Assembly (NCBI GenBank): GCA_900544795.1
Contig: UQWM01000003.1
Location: 58,466 to 122,465, forward strand
Direction of reading: 5' to 3'
DNA from: an uncultured Phascolarctobacterium sp.
Lineage (GTDB): Bacteria; Bacillota; Negativicutes; Acidaminococcales; Acidaminococcaceae
DNA length: 64,000 nucleotides
The position numbers and the translations under genes are program-made. Numbering within the stretch: the first letter of the stretch is position 1; every line of letters starts with the position of its first letter. Under the pieces are notes generated by a model. It saw nothing but the letters and a program-made list of their open reading frames with translations, ran no database searches and was not told the DNA's origin. Positions 14,900-24,169 of the stretch are shown here, in pieces.

Positions 14900-17503
14900 C
14901 TATTTGGTCTGCGCCCAGTTTTTGCCCCAGGCAACGTCAGCAGTCAGCGGAACGCTCAGCACAGCGGCAGCTTCCATAGCTTTCTTTACCAGCCCGGCCA
15001 CAAGTTCCCGCTCTGCTTCCACCACTTCCAGCACCAATTCATCGTGTACCTGCAGCAAAATGCGGCTCTTGACTCCGGCTTCCGCCAGTGCCTGTTCCAC
15101 ATTCAGCATCGCTATTTTGATAATATCGGCGGCAGTGCCCTGGATTGGCGTATTGATAGCTGTGCGCTCCGCAAAGCTGCGCAGATTGAAATTGCTGTGC
15201 CTGATATCAGGCAGATAACGTCTGCGCCCAAACATCGTCGCTACATAACCCTGCTGCCGGGCGTGTTTGACTGTGTCGTCCATATATTGTTTGACCCCGG
15301 TATAGCGGGCAAAATAACTTTTGATGTAATCGGCAGCCTCACCGCGGCTGATATCCAGCTGCTTGGCCAGCCCAAAATCGCTGATGCCATAAACGATACC
15401 GAAATTAACAGCCTTCGCCCGGGTACGCATCATCGAATCGACCTCTGCCAGCGGTACACCGAATACCTCGGCGGCAGTGCGGGCGTGTACATCCTGACCA
15501 TGCAGGAAGGATTCCAGCAGCAGCTTGTCCTGCGCCATGTGCGCCAATACCCTCAGTTCTACCTGCGAATAATCACAGGCCATCAGCCAGTCGTAGCCTT
15601 CGCCGGGAATAAATATCTCGCGGATACGTTTGCCTATCTCGGTCCGCACCGGGATATTCTGCAAATTTGGGTCGGTGCTTGATAACCGTCCTGTTGCTGT
15701 AACTGTCTGCTGAAAATGAGTATGTATACGGCCCGTCACCGGATTGATCAGCGGGCGCAGCCCTTCCAAATAGGTAGAGTGCAGCTTGGTCAGCTTGCGG
15801 TGCTCCAGGATAGTTTTTATCAGCGGGTGCTCACCTTCCAGCTGTTCCAAAACAGAAACGTCGGTAGAATAACCTGTCTTAGTCTTTTTAATGACCGGCA
15901 GTCCCAGTTTTTCAAACAACAGAACGCCTAATTGCTTCGGCGACTTCAGGTTAAAGCTTTCGCCTGCCTGTTCCTCTGCCAAAATCTCCAACGCTTTGAT
16001 CTGGACAGCCATTTCCGTAGTGATGCTTTGCAGCAGCTTGACATCGGGTTTGATGCCAGCCAGCTCCATTTTCGCCAACACCTCGGACAGCGGCAGCTCC
16101 ATTTCCTGATACAGCTTTACCAGTTCATACTCCTGCAGTTTCTGTTCTATTATCGGCAGCAAGGCTTGCAGGTCGGCCACGTTACCGCCGCTATTAGCAA
16201 CCAGATAACGCTCCGTCACCGCTTTTAAATTATATGAGCTACGCCCAGGCTCTATTAAATAGGCGGCAATACTGATATCTTCCACGATACCGGCAGCTTT
16301 TTTACCCAGGCACAGGCAGGTCTTATAAATCTCCTTGCTGTCGCAGGTAGCTTTAAGCTGACTTGCGTCGGCCAGCCACTCGTAAAACAGGTTCCAGGCG
16401 CCGCTGCCTTCACGCAACTCATGAATCTTTTCATCAAAAAAAATCTCAACCGCCGTAAAATGCAGTTGGGGCAGTTCGCCGCCGCATGTTGCCATAAAAG
16501 GTATCACTGCCTGATTTTGACGCAGGCTTGCAAAAAAAGCTTCGCCCTGCTCCGCAGTTTCCAGCACCTCTGTCGCCACGCTGACAGCTTCCACACTCAC
16601 ACTCTCACCAAAAAGGTCAAAGGTGCCGTCGCTGCCGCCCAAAATCGTCTGGAAACGCTCGTGCAGATTCCTGAATTCCAGCTCCTGCATCAAAGGACGC
16701 GCCGCGTCAGACATCGATTTTAATTCATATTTATCAAGTTCAAGCTCAACGGGAACTTCCGTAAAAATAGTTGCCAGCTTTTTAGAAAGCAGCGCAGCCT
16801 CTTTGTTGTCCGCCAGCTTTTCTTTTAAGCTTTTACCGCTGATCTGGTCGATATTTTCTAAAACATTCTCCACACTGCCATATTCGCCAATCAGCTTTAA
16901 AGCAGTTTTGGGGCCAACTCCCGGCACACCGGGAATATTGTCGGAGCTGTCACCCATCAGGCCTTTCAGGTCGATCAGCTGCTTCGGCTCCAGGCCCTCA
17001 TAATCTTCGGCAAAGGCCGCTACATCATAAGTCTTAATATCCGAGATGCCGCGCTTGGTAAAATAAACCTTTACCCGCTCATCCAAAAGCTGCAGTTCAT
17101 CCTTATCGCCAGTCACAATAATGATTTCGGCTTCCTTGGGTGCATGTACGGCAAAGGTGCCGATAATATCGTCGGCTTCATAACCGTCAGTTTCTAAAAC
17201 CGTGATGTTCATGGCCTCTAACAAACGGCGTGCCAGTGGAAACTGCTCGCTCAGTTCGCTGGGTGTTGGCTTGCGCTGACCTTTATAATCGGCAAACAGC
17301 TCCGTGCGGAAAGTCTTGCGCGATTTGTCAAAAGCTACCGCCAGCCATTTCGGCTTAACATCGCCTAAAAGCTTCGCCAGCATATTACAAAAACCGTAGA
17401 CAGCCCCCGTATTCACACCCTGTTTGGTAGTTAATGGCGGCAAAGCAAAAAAAGCCCTATGGATCAGGCTGCTACCGTCAATAACTAAAAATTTATCAGC
17501 CAT
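14900..17503 (-). CDS. polA: DNA polymerase I
   Basis: An 867-residue family A polymerase. Residues 1-290 are the 5'-3' exonuclease (VIDGSSLIHRAF, YEADDIIGTFA, GLMGDSSDNIPGVPGVGPKTA). The 3'-5' exonuclease domain is present as a fold but the DxE of motif I is missing (FMATCGG stands there), so proofreading is probably lost, as in Thermus and many Firmicutes. The polymerase has motif A DYSQVELRVLAH, motif B RTRAKAVNFGIVYG and motif C LQVHDELVLE. It fills gaps in repair and removes RNA primers. The start is the ATG at 17503 (GGTG upstream), where the exonuclease domain begins, rather than a longer frame to 17545. Confidence 0.96.
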   Translation of the reverse strand: MADKFLVIDGSSLIHRAFFALPPLTTKQGVNTGAVYGFCNMLAKLLGDVKPKWLAVAFDKSRKTFRTELFADYKGQRKPTPSELSEQFPLARRLLEAMNITVLETDGYEADDIIGTFAVHAPKEAEIIIVTGDKDELQLLDERVKVYFTKRGISDIKTYDVAAFAEDYEGLEPKQLIDLKGLMGDSSDNIPGVPGVGPKTALKLIGEYGSVENVLENIDQISGKSLKEKLADNKEAALLSKKLATIFTEVPVELELDKYELKSMSDAARPLMQELEFRNLHERFQTILGGSDGTFDLFGESVSVEAVSVATEVLETAEQGEAFFASLRQNQAVIPFMATCGGELPQLHFTAVEIFFDEKIHELREGSGAWNLFYEWLADASQLKATCDSKEIYKTCLCLGKKAAGIVEDISIAAYLIEPGRSSYNLKAVTERYLVANSGGNVADLQALLPIIEQKLQEYELVKLYQEMELPLSEVLAKMELAGIKPDVKLLQSITTEMAVQIKALEILAEEQAGESFNLKSPKQLGVLLFEKLGLPVIKKTKTGYSTDVSVLEQLEGEHPLIKTILEHRKLTKLHSTYLEGLRPLINPVTGRIHTHFQQTVTATGRLSSTDPNLQNIPVRTEIGKRIREIFIPGEGYDWLMACDYSQVELRVLAHMAQDKLLLESFLHGQDVHARTAAEVFGVPLAEVDSMMRTRAKAVNFGIVYGISDFGLAKQLDISRGEAADYIKSYFARYTGVKQYMDDTVKHARQQGYVATMFGRRRYLPDIRHSNFNLRSFAERTAINTPIQGTAADIIKIAMLNVEQALAEAGVKSRILLQVHDELVLEVVEAERELVAGLVKKAMEAAAVLSVPLTADVAWGKNWAQTK

Positions 17504-17655
17504 TTTTTCACCACTTTCCTCAAACGTTCCAATTATTCTGCTCATATTTAAATATTATACCATATTTGTACCTGCCTTATGTGAAACAACCGTAAAAAAT
17601 CATTGCGCGGAATAATAAAAAACAGCCTCTACCTTAAGTAAAAGCTGCCTTAATA

Positions 17656-17979
17656 TTACTTCATCAATTTGGGATATGCTTGCCGCAAGTCGACGATATG
17701 ATAAACGTAAATAGTATTTTCTATCCGACGATAAATACAATCATATTTACCCACTTCCAACAGCAAATATTTTTGCTCATTCAATCTGCGCAGCGGCGTT
17801 GCCTTCCCCAACATCGAAAACCCCTGCAACTCCTTCAAGCGCCGGATGATCTCACAAGTAATCGTATACGCAGCCATCCGTGAACCCTGCCGGCTGTAAC
17901 CATATCCTATTTCCAATAAATCATACCAGGCCCGCGGTAATAACTTCAGCGCCGGCCGCCCGGAATATTCACTCAACAA
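17656..17979 (-). CDS. RelE/ParE-superfamily toxin
   Basis: A 107-residue protein with the RelE/ParE layout: N-terminal helices (KLLPRAWYDLLEIG, EIIRRLKELQGF) and a C-terminal beta sheet with YLLLEVGKYDCIYRR and IYVYHIVDLRQAYPKL. Such toxins usually cleave mRNA at the ribosome or inhibit gyrase; the RRIEN/YVYHIVD end fits RelE-like RNases better. The start is a TTG at 17979, overlapping the antitoxin stop by 11 bases, so translation is coupled. The gene order antitoxin then toxin is the usual one. Confidence 0.75.
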   Translation of the reverse strand: MLSEYSGRPALKLLPRAWYDLLEIGYGYSRQGSRMAAYTITCEIIRRLKELQGFSMLGKATPLRRLNEQKYLLLEVGKYDCIYRRIENTIYVYHIVDLRQAYPKLMK

Positions 17980-18235
17980 ATTTCGCCTTCAATCTGGCGA
18001 TAGACTCGTCCCCATCTACTGCTTCTTCAACGTCCTTCTGCCTGCCTGTTTCGGCCTGCATGACTGTGTTATAAAGCATAAGCTGCTCCTCACGTTTTTC
18101 AAACGTGCTGATGCTCATTACCACTAAATCCCCCACACCACGTTTGGTAAGGTAAATAATTTCTCCTCCGCGGTGCGCATATTCTGAAATCAGCTTGTAG
18201 TTGTTGCGCATCACCGTCGACGGCTTGATAATCAT
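17969..18235 (-). CDS. Phd/YefM-family antitoxin
   Basis: An 88-residue protein starting at the ATG at 18235 (AAAGGGG upstream). The N-terminal half (KPSTVMRNNYKLISEYAHRG, then IIYLTKRGVGDLVVMS and STFEKREEQLML) is the Phd/YefM fold that binds its own operator; the C-terminal half is acidic and probably wraps the toxin. It lies directly before the RelE-like gene. The pair sits between polA and the CoA-disulfide-reductase gene with its own transcript, and is likely autorepressed. Confidence 0.8.
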   Translation of the reverse strand: MIIKPSTVMRNNYKLISEYAHRGGEIIYLTKRGVGDLVVMSISTFEKREEQLMLYNTVMQAETGRQKDVEEAVDGDESIARLKAKFVE

Positions 18236-18325
18236 TTCAAGACCCCTTTCCATAACATCGTTATACTATACACCCTCACAAATAATTTATCAAGCAAGGA
18301 GTTAGTTTTTACAAAGCAATAAATA

Positions 18326-18356
18326 AGCCCTGGCTGCTTTAAAAACAGTCAGGGCT
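18326..18356 (-). terminator. Intrinsic terminator of the CoADR-rhodanese gene
   Basis: An 11-bp stem (18326-18336 with 18346-18356, one G-T pair) and a 9-base loop lie 21 bases beyond the stop of the minus-strand flavoprotein gene. T-richness follows on that strand. Confidence 0.65.
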
Positions 18357-18376
18357 ATCAAAATCAAACTATTCTT

Positions 18377-20083
18377 CTATTTTTTCTCGCCGCTTTCGGT
18401 TTCATACGGCCAGCCGCTCATACTGCCTTCCAGGCTCTGTACATTTTTATACCCCAAAGCCCGCAGCATGGTTTCCGCTTCATAACCACGCAGATTGATC
18501 TGGCACGAGCAGACCAGCTTGGCATCCTTATCAGGCAGGGCAGTCTCAGCCCCGCCGCGGATAGTACCCAGCGGCAGATTGATCATATTAGTGCAGCCCG
18601 CGATACGGTTAGCTTTAAACTCGCCGGGCGAACGCACATCGACCAAAGTATATTCGTCGTTTTTACGCAGTTCTTTAAAATCCTTGGGATTGATGCTGCG
18701 CAAACGTCCTTCTATTTTATTCATCAACACGTTGGCCGCCGTAGCGATATTGTCTATCGGCCCGTTAAAGGGCGGTGCATAGGCAAAATCAATATTGCTT
18801 AAATCCTCCAGCGTAGCGCCAAAGGTCAGCGCCGTTGCCAAAGCATCAACCCGTTTATCCACGCCGTCGGTGCCAACTACCTGTGCGCCGATGACCTTCT
18901 GGGTCTTAACATCTGCCAACAGCTTAACGATCACCCGCTGCGCGCCCGGCATATAACCCAGTCGGTCGAATCCCGGCACTACTACCGATGCAAATTCGAT
19001 GCCTGCCGCTGTAGCTGTACGCTCGTTCAAGCCAGTGCTGCCAGCCTGCCAGTTCAGTATCTGGCAAATGCCCGTACCCAAAACGCCGGGATATTTAACG
19101 CCGTCGCCGCAGATATTATCAGCGATGACACGGCCATGCTTATTAGCCGTCGAACCCATCGGCGCGAACATTTTGCCTTTGGTCAAAATATTAGTATTTT
19201 CTGCACAGTCGCCACCGGCATAGATCGCCGGGTCGCTGGTCTGCAAATATTCGTTGACGGCAATAGCGCCGCTGGGGCCAATATCCAGCCCTGCGTCCTT
19301 AGCCAGCTCCGTATTGGGGCGCACTCCTACGGCTACGATCACCAGCTGCGCCGGTATCGTCCGCTTATCAGTCTTAACGGCTGTTACACGTCCGTCCTTG
19401 CCCTCAAAGCCCATGGTTTTTTCGCCCAAATACAGCTTAATGCCAGCTTTTTCTACCGGCTTCTTCACCAGGTCTGCTATTTCCAGATCCAGCATCTGTG
19501 GCAAAATGCGATCCTGCATCTCGACGATGTTCACCGTCAGGCCCTGCTTATGGAAAGCCTCGGCCAGCTCCATGCCGATCAGCCCGGCACCAACGATAAC
19601 TACATCGGTCACCTTATAGGCTTCCATTTCCTCTTTCACCATCAGTGTCTCCCAGGGGAACCAGAAGTTATGGATACCGCCCAACTCTGCACCCGGAACA
19701 GGCAGTCGCACGGGCGTTGAGCCTGTCCCCAGTACCAATACATCGTAAGCCATTTCCTTCTGGGTGCCACTGGCCTTATCCAGCACCGTCACCATTTTTT
19801 TCGTTCGGTCTATTTTCAGCGCTTCATGTCCGGTCAGCACATCAAAGCCCTTCACATTTTTAAAGAACTCCGCATCACGGGCAAAGCCCTGCGGCGTATG
19901 GGTAAAGCTGGTAAAATCCTTCACGTCGCCACCGATGTAATAAGGGAACCCGCATGCGCCGTAGCTTACCTGCGGGCCACGCTCCAACACAGTTATCTGT
20001 ACGTCCTTATCTCTGCGGCGCAGGCGCGAGGCCGTTTTCATACCGGCAGCAACACCACCGATGATCAATACCTTTTTCGACAT
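18377..20083 (-). CDS. FAD-dependent CoA-disulfide/persulfide reductase fused to rhodanese
   Basis: A 568-residue two-domain enzyme. Residues 1-450 are a pyridine-nucleotide-disulfide oxidoreductase: FAD motif IIGGVAAGMKTASRLRR, the single redox Cys in SYGACGFPYYIGG (about residue 43), NADH motif VIVGAGLIGMELAE and FAD motif IYAGGDCAEN. Residues 470-568 are a rhodanese domain with DVRSPGEF and the active-site loop LVCSCQINLRGYEA. The fusion matches CoADR-RHD and Npsr enzymes, which reduce CoA persulfide, polysulfide or CoA disulfide with NAD(P)H. The start is the ATG at 20083, GGAAGGAG upstream. It probably supports sulfur detoxification or redox balance and is transcribed alone. Confidence 0.9.
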   Translation of the reverse strand: MSKKVLIIGGVAAGMKTASRLRRRDKDVQITVLERGPQVSYGACGFPYYIGGDVKDFTSFTHTPQGFARDAEFFKNVKGFDVLTGHEALKIDRTKKMVTVLDKASGTQKEMAYDVLVLGTGSTPVRLPVPGAELGGIHNFWFPWETLMVKEEMEAYKVTDVVIVGAGLIGMELAEAFHKQGLTVNIVEMQDRILPQMLDLEIADLVKKPVEKAGIKLYLGEKTMGFEGKDGRVTAVKTDKRTIPAQLVIVAVGVRPNTELAKDAGLDIGPSGAIAVNEYLQTSDPAIYAGGDCAENTNILTKGKMFAPMGSTANKHGRVIADNICGDGVKYPGVLGTGICQILNWQAGSTGLNERTATAAGIEFASVVVPGFDRLGYMPGAQRVIVKLLADVKTQKVIGAQVVGTDGVDKRVDALATALTFGATLEDLSNIDFAYAPPFNGPIDNIATAANVLMNKIEGRLRSINPKDFKELRKNDEYTLVDVRSPGEFKANRIAGCTNMINLPLGTIRGGAETALPDKDAKLVCSCQINLRGYEAETMLRALGYKNVQSLEGSMSGWPYETESGEKK

Positions 20084-20135
20084 TCTGATCACTCCTTCCA
20101 AAATAGAATACTTCTTATATCTTCATTATATACGC

Positions 20136-20170
20136 AAACAGGGCCGCGTTCAATGAACACAGCCCTGTTT
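20136..20170 (-). terminator. Hairpin behind clpB
   Basis: A 16-bp stem with two wobble pairs (20136-20151 with 20155-20170) and loop AAT lies 27 bases past the clpB stop. The T-run on the minus strand is weak. Confidence 0.5.
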
Positions 20171-20196
20171 TGAAAAAATCTTTAGTTATTTAATGC

Positions 20197-22746
20197 TCAG
20201 GCCGACTTCTCCAGGTCGATAGCACCGTCTTTCAGCACTACGCGCACAGTTTCGCCGCTCTTGATCTCGCCGCTGACGATTTTTTTACCCAGCAGGTTTT
20301 CTACTGTATGTACAATCAAGCGTTTCAGCGGACGGGCGCCAAAGGCAGGATCGAACCCGGCATCTGCCAGATAGGCCACCGCCTCATCGCTCCAGGTCAA
20401 AGTCAGATCCAGCTGTTTTTCCAGTCTTTCATCCAACTCTTGCAAAATCATCTTCACGATGTCGTTGATCTGCTCTCTTTCCAAAGCTTTAAAAACCACG
20501 ATATCGTCCACACGGTTCAGGAACTCGGGACGGAAGAACTGCATCAGCAGCCCCTGGATATCGTCACGGGTGACCTGCCCCTGTTTCTTCATGATTTCGG
20601 CCGAGCCCAGATTGCTGGTCATAATGATCAGCGTGTTTTTAAAGTCCACGTTACGGCCCTGTCCATCGGTCAAACGGCCATCGTCCAGCACTTGCAGCAG
20701 TACGTTGAACACATCGGCGTGTGCCTTTTCGATCTCATCCAGCAAAATTACCGAATAAGGATGGCGGCGTACCGCCTCGGTCAGCTGACCACCCTCGTCG
20801 TAACCAACATAACCCGGAGGCGCGCCGATCAAACGGGAAACAGTATGCTTCTCCATATATTCGCTCATGTCGATACGGATCATATTACGCTCGTCGTCGA
20901 ACAAAATCTCGGCCAGCGCTTTGGCCAGCTCAGTTTTACCTACACCGGTAGGCCCCAGGAAAATAAAGGAGCCAATAGGTCGGCTGGGATCCTTAATGCC
21001 GGCACGGGCACGAACAACAGCTTCGCTGACGGCCTTAACAGCATCATCCTGACCAACTACCCGCTGATGCAGGATATCCTCCAAATGCACCAGCTTCTCG
21101 CGCTCGCCGCCGTTCAGCCGTGTGACTGGGATACCGGTCCAGGTGCTGACAACCTTGGCAATATCCTCTTCGTCCACTTCTTCCTTCAGCAGCACGTTAT
21201 CCTGCTCGTTTTTATTGTGGGCCTCCACTTCGGACAATTCTTTTTCCAAAGCAGGCAAACGGCCGTATTTCAATTCAGCCAGCTTATTCAGGTCATAGCT
21301 GCGCTCTGCGCCTTCCATTTCCTGTTTCACGGCGTCGATCTCTTTTTTTACTTCGCGCACACGGGCTATAGAAGCCTTTTCGCTGTCCCAGCGTTTTACC
21401 AGCTCCTCGTTTTCCTTGCGCAGCTCGGCCAGTTCTTCTTCTATTTTTGCCAGGCGTTCTTTAGACTGCTCGTCCTGCTCTTTGCCCAAAGCCTGCGCTT
21501 CGATCTCCAATTGCAAAATACGGCGCTTGCTCTCGTCCAAAGCTGCCGGCAGCGAATCTATCTCTGTACGCAAACGGGCCGCAGCCTCGTCCACCAGGTC
21601 GATAGCCTTATCAGGCAAAAACCTGTCGTTGATATAACGGTTGCTCAAAACAGCAGCCGCTACTAAAGCCGCATCCTTGATCCGCACACCGTGATGCACC
21701 TCGTACCGCTCCTTCAAACCACGCAGGATCGAAATAGTATCCTCGACCCCCGGCTGTTTTACCATTACCGGTTGGAACCGGCGCTCTAAGGCACTGTCCT
21801 TTTCGATATACTTACGGTACTCGTTTAAGGTAGTGGCGCCAATGCAGCGCAGCTCACCACGGGCCAGCAGCGGTTTTAAAATATTACCGGCATTCATCGC
21901 CCCTTCGGCAGCGCCCGCACCCACAACAGTGTGCAGCTCGTCGATAAACATAATTATCTGCCCGGCAGAGTCGGAAATGACCTTCAGCACTTTTTTCAGC
22001 CGCTCTTCAAACTCACCACGGTATTTAGCACCGGCGACCAAAGACGCCAGATCCAAAGCATACAGGGTTTTGTTCTTCAAGTTTTCCGGCACGTCACCGG
22101 CAACGATACGCCTTGCCAAGCCTTCGGCGATGGCGGTTTTACCAACGCCCGGCTCGCCTATCAGCACCGGATTGTTCTTTTTGCGGCGCGACAAAATCTC
22201 GATCACGCGGCGTATCTCCTCATCACGGCCGATCACCGGGTCGAGCTTGCCGGCCATAGCCTTAGCGGTCAAGTCCTGGCCGTATTTTTCCAGGGTCTGC
22301 TTACTTTCCTCGTCAGCCTGGCCGCTGGTATAAGCCATATATAAGCCCTCTGCTTTTTTCTTATCGATACCATATTTTTTCAGCAGCGAAACAGCATCGC
22401 TGTCACCGTCGCTGGCCAAAGCAGCGACCACATGGCCGATATTGACTTCGCCCTCACCGGCTGCCTGCGACGCCAGTCCGATCACCCGCGCCAAAGCAGT
22501 GCTCATCATCAGCTGCCGGTCCTGACCCTTCACCGAAGGGATACGCTGCATCAAAGCCTTAGCTTCCTGCAAAAAAGTCTTTTCGTCGGCCTTGACATTG
22601 GCCAGCAAAAATCTAAAAAAGCCTTCGCTGCTGCCCAAGGCCACCAAAAGATGCGCGCAGCCCAGTTCCTGCTGATAATTCATTACAGCCTGCTGCTGTG
22701 CGGCTTCCAAAATACTTTTTACTTCTTCACTGTAGCGTTCTTGCAT
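20197..22746 (-). CDS. clpB: ClpB protein disaggregase
   Basis: An 849-residue HSP100 AAA+ ATPase. In order: an N-terminal Clp repeat domain (1-145), NBD1 with Walker A GEPGVGKTAIAEG and Walker B IIMFIDELH, a long coiled-coil middle domain (about 400-520, heptads rich in Glu, Arg and Lys), and NBD2 with GPTGVGKTELAKALAE, VILLDEIEKAH and TSNLGS. The middle domain distinguishes it from ClpA/ClpC. It threads aggregated proteins with DnaK help. The start is the ATG at 22746 with AGGAGGTG upstream; a longer frame is unlikely. I see no clear CIRCE or CtsR site in the 195 bases before it. Confidence 0.96.
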   Translation of the reverse strand: MQERYSEEVKSILEAAQQQAVMNYQQELGCAHLLVALGSSEGFFRFLLANVKADEKTFLQEAKALMQRIPSVKGQDRQLMMSTALARVIGLASQAAGEGEVNIGHVVAALASDGDSDAVSLLKKYGIDKKKAEGLYMAYTSGQADEESKQTLEKYGQDLTAKAMAGKLDPVIGRDEEIRRVIEILSRRKKNNPVLIGEPGVGKTAIAEGLARRIVAGDVPENLKNKTLYALDLASLVAGAKYRGEFEERLKKVLKVISDSAGQIIMFIDELHTVVGAGAAEGAMNAGNILKPLLARGELRCIGATTLNEYRKYIEKDSALERRFQPVMVKQPGVEDTISILRGLKERYEVHHGVRIKDAALVAAAVLSNRYINDRFLPDKAIDLVDEAAARLRTEIDSLPAALDESKRRILQLEIEAQALGKEQDEQSKERLAKIEEELAELRKENEELVKRWDSEKASIARVREVKKEIDAVKQEMEGAERSYDLNKLAELKYGRLPALEKELSEVEAHNKNEQDNVLLKEEVDEEDIAKVVSTWTGIPVTRLNGGEREKLVHLEDILHQRVVGQDDAVKAVSEAVVRARAGIKDPSRPIGSFIFLGPTGVGKTELAKALAEILFDDERNMIRIDMSEYMEKHTVSRLIGAPPGYVGYDEGGQLTEAVRRHPYSVILLDEIEKAHADVFNVLLQVLDDGRLTDGQGRNVDFKNTLIIMTSNLGSAEIMKKQGQVTRDDIQGLLMQFFRPEFLNRVDDIVVFKALEREQINDIVKMILQELDERLEKQLDLTLTWSDEAVAYLADAGFDPAFGARPLKRLIVHTVENLLGKKIVSGEIKSGETVRVVLKDGAIDLEKSA

Positions 22747-22940
22747 AGCGCTACACCTCCTGACTATCATCAAATTTAGGGTTTGTTCACTTATTTTTAC
22801 AGAAATTTTTTATCGTCACGCAGGGAAACTAAACTCTGCGGCGAATACACCATTTAGGCACCTGCCGTTTTACCGCAGCACCAAAGCTGCTGCCAACGTG
22901 CCGGTCTTAGCAAACATCAAGTAATATAATGGAGGCAAGT

Positions 22941-23999
22941 ATGAATACATCCATGATCGTTTACCGATTGTTCGACGTCGCCGACGAAATCAATCTGGAT
23001 CTTGTACAGGCCCTGTGGACCAGCCGCAACAAGATCGCGTCCCGTTTACGTCTGGACAGAATATCTACAAAATCCATCACCTTTAAAGACCCGCCGGTTT
23101 TAGTAGAACTGGGCTCCCACGAAATGGAGCTTGGCGGCCAAACCTATCTGGCTGAGATCAAAGCCCGTATTTTTGACCTGGGCGTTATCAGCCTTATCAT
23201 CCGCATTCCCTTTGAAGACAATGTTACCTACGACGAATATCTCGACATGGCCATCATCAGTGAAAATATGCCAGAAGAAGAGATCCGCCAATATCTGGAC
23301 GCCGTTCTCGAAACCATCCGTCCCGCTTGCTCCAACGAGCGCGTTTCGGATTTCGACGAGGACTTCGTCGTGTACTACTTCAAAGAAAAAATGCCCGAAT
23401 GGGACCTGGTACCGCTACTGCTTAAAGACCGTGCACCGGTCAGCCAGCAGACCCGCCGGGAAACCTTGGAAAACAGCTTCTCATACGCCGACGACGTTAC
23501 ATACCTGGCCTGGGATTCAGCCGTGGTATACGACCAAAGCGGCAGCCTTGACGTACCCGACCTGCTGGAATTTGCCAATGCCCAGTTCCTGGAGCTGCGC
23601 TACTACGACAACGCTTTAAACAACGCCATCGACCAAACCTACGATGAACTGGAAGAGGCCAATATGACCAGCAAAGCCACCCGTCTTGAAAGTTACCGCC
23701 AAATCCGCGGCAACCTGATGGAACTGATGGCCGATGTCAGCAGCCTGACCAGCAATATCAACAATGCCTTGCAGGTCACAGAAGATATTTTCTACGCCCG
23801 CATCTACACCCGTTATCTGGCGCTTTTGCGTGCCTCCGTCTGGAAAGACAACATCGAAAACAAGATCCACGTCATCCAGCGTAGCTACACGCTGCTCAAC
23901 GAAGAAGTTTCCATGTACCGCTTCGAGCTGCTGGGGCTTTTTGCCATGGGGCTTTTGGGCCTCATACTTTTAACCAATATCTACATCGCCTTTAAATAA
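22941..23999 (+). CDS. Uncharacterised protein with C-terminal membrane anchor
   Basis: A 352-residue protein that I do not confidently place. The start is the ATG at 22941, GGAGG 6 bases upstream. Residues 1-180 are a mixed alpha/beta cytoplasmic domain; residues 195-320 are helical, with DVPDLLEFANAQFLELRYYDN and a likely coiled coil around NALQVTEDIFYARIYTR; a single membrane helix occupies the last 22 residues (LLGLFAMGLLGLILLTNIYIAF). The helical part recalls the C-terminal region of RMD1/YagE (DUF155) proteins, but that is a weak impression. It is divergent from clpB and transcribed alone, ending at a terminator. Confidence 0.7.
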   Translation: MNTSMIVYRLFDVADEINLDLVQALWTSRNKIASRLRLDRISTKSITFKDPPVLVELGSHEMELGGQTYLAEIKARIFDLGVISLIIRIPFEDNVTYDEYLDMAIISENMPEEEIRQYLDAVLETIRPACSNERVSDFDEDFVVYYFKEKMPEWDLVPLLLKDRAPVSQQTRRETLENSFSYADDVTYLAWDSAVVYDQSGSLDVPDLLEFANAQFLELRYYDNALNNAIDQTYDELEEANMTSKATRLESYRQIRGNLMELMADVSSLTSNINNALQVTEDIFYARIYTRYLALLRASVWKDNIENKIHVIQRSYTLLNEEVSMYRFELLGLFAMGLLGLILLTNIYIAFK

Positions 24000-24009
24000 G
24001 CTAATTTGC

Positions 24010-24036
24010 AAGGAAGCAGGCATTGCCGGCTTCCTT
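24010..24036 (+). terminator. Intrinsic terminator
   Basis: AAGGAAGC (24010-24017) pairs with GCTTCCTT (24029-24036), with a smaller inner GGC/GCC stem, followed by ATTTTTTATT. It lies 10 bases past the stop of the preceding gene. Confidence 0.8.
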
Positions 24037-24105
24037 ATTTTTTATTATAAACACCAAAGGTCAAAAAGTCAAATAGTTTTATTATTATTTTAATTCAGCA
24101 AAATC

Positions 24106-24133
24106 TTGACAAATAAACAGGCAATAGTACAAT
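24106..24133 (+). promoter_or_regulatory. Sigma-70 promoter of lrgAB
   Basis: A perfect -35 TTGACA (24106-24111) and a -10 TACAAT (24128-24133), 16 bp apart, end 36 bases before the lrgA start codon. Confidence 0.7.
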
Positions 24134-24169
24134 AAGAGTTATTCCATACAAAAATCGAGGGGATTTATT

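Noticed and set aside
20308..21666. Long plus-strand open frame opposite clpB
   Set aside because: It is antisense to the well-supported clpB gene, has no ribosome site or family motif, and follows from clpB codon bias.
22923..22928. TATAAT next to the GGAGG of the gene at 22941
   Set aside because: A start of transcription there would fall on the ribosome site itself and no -35 is visible; likely chance.
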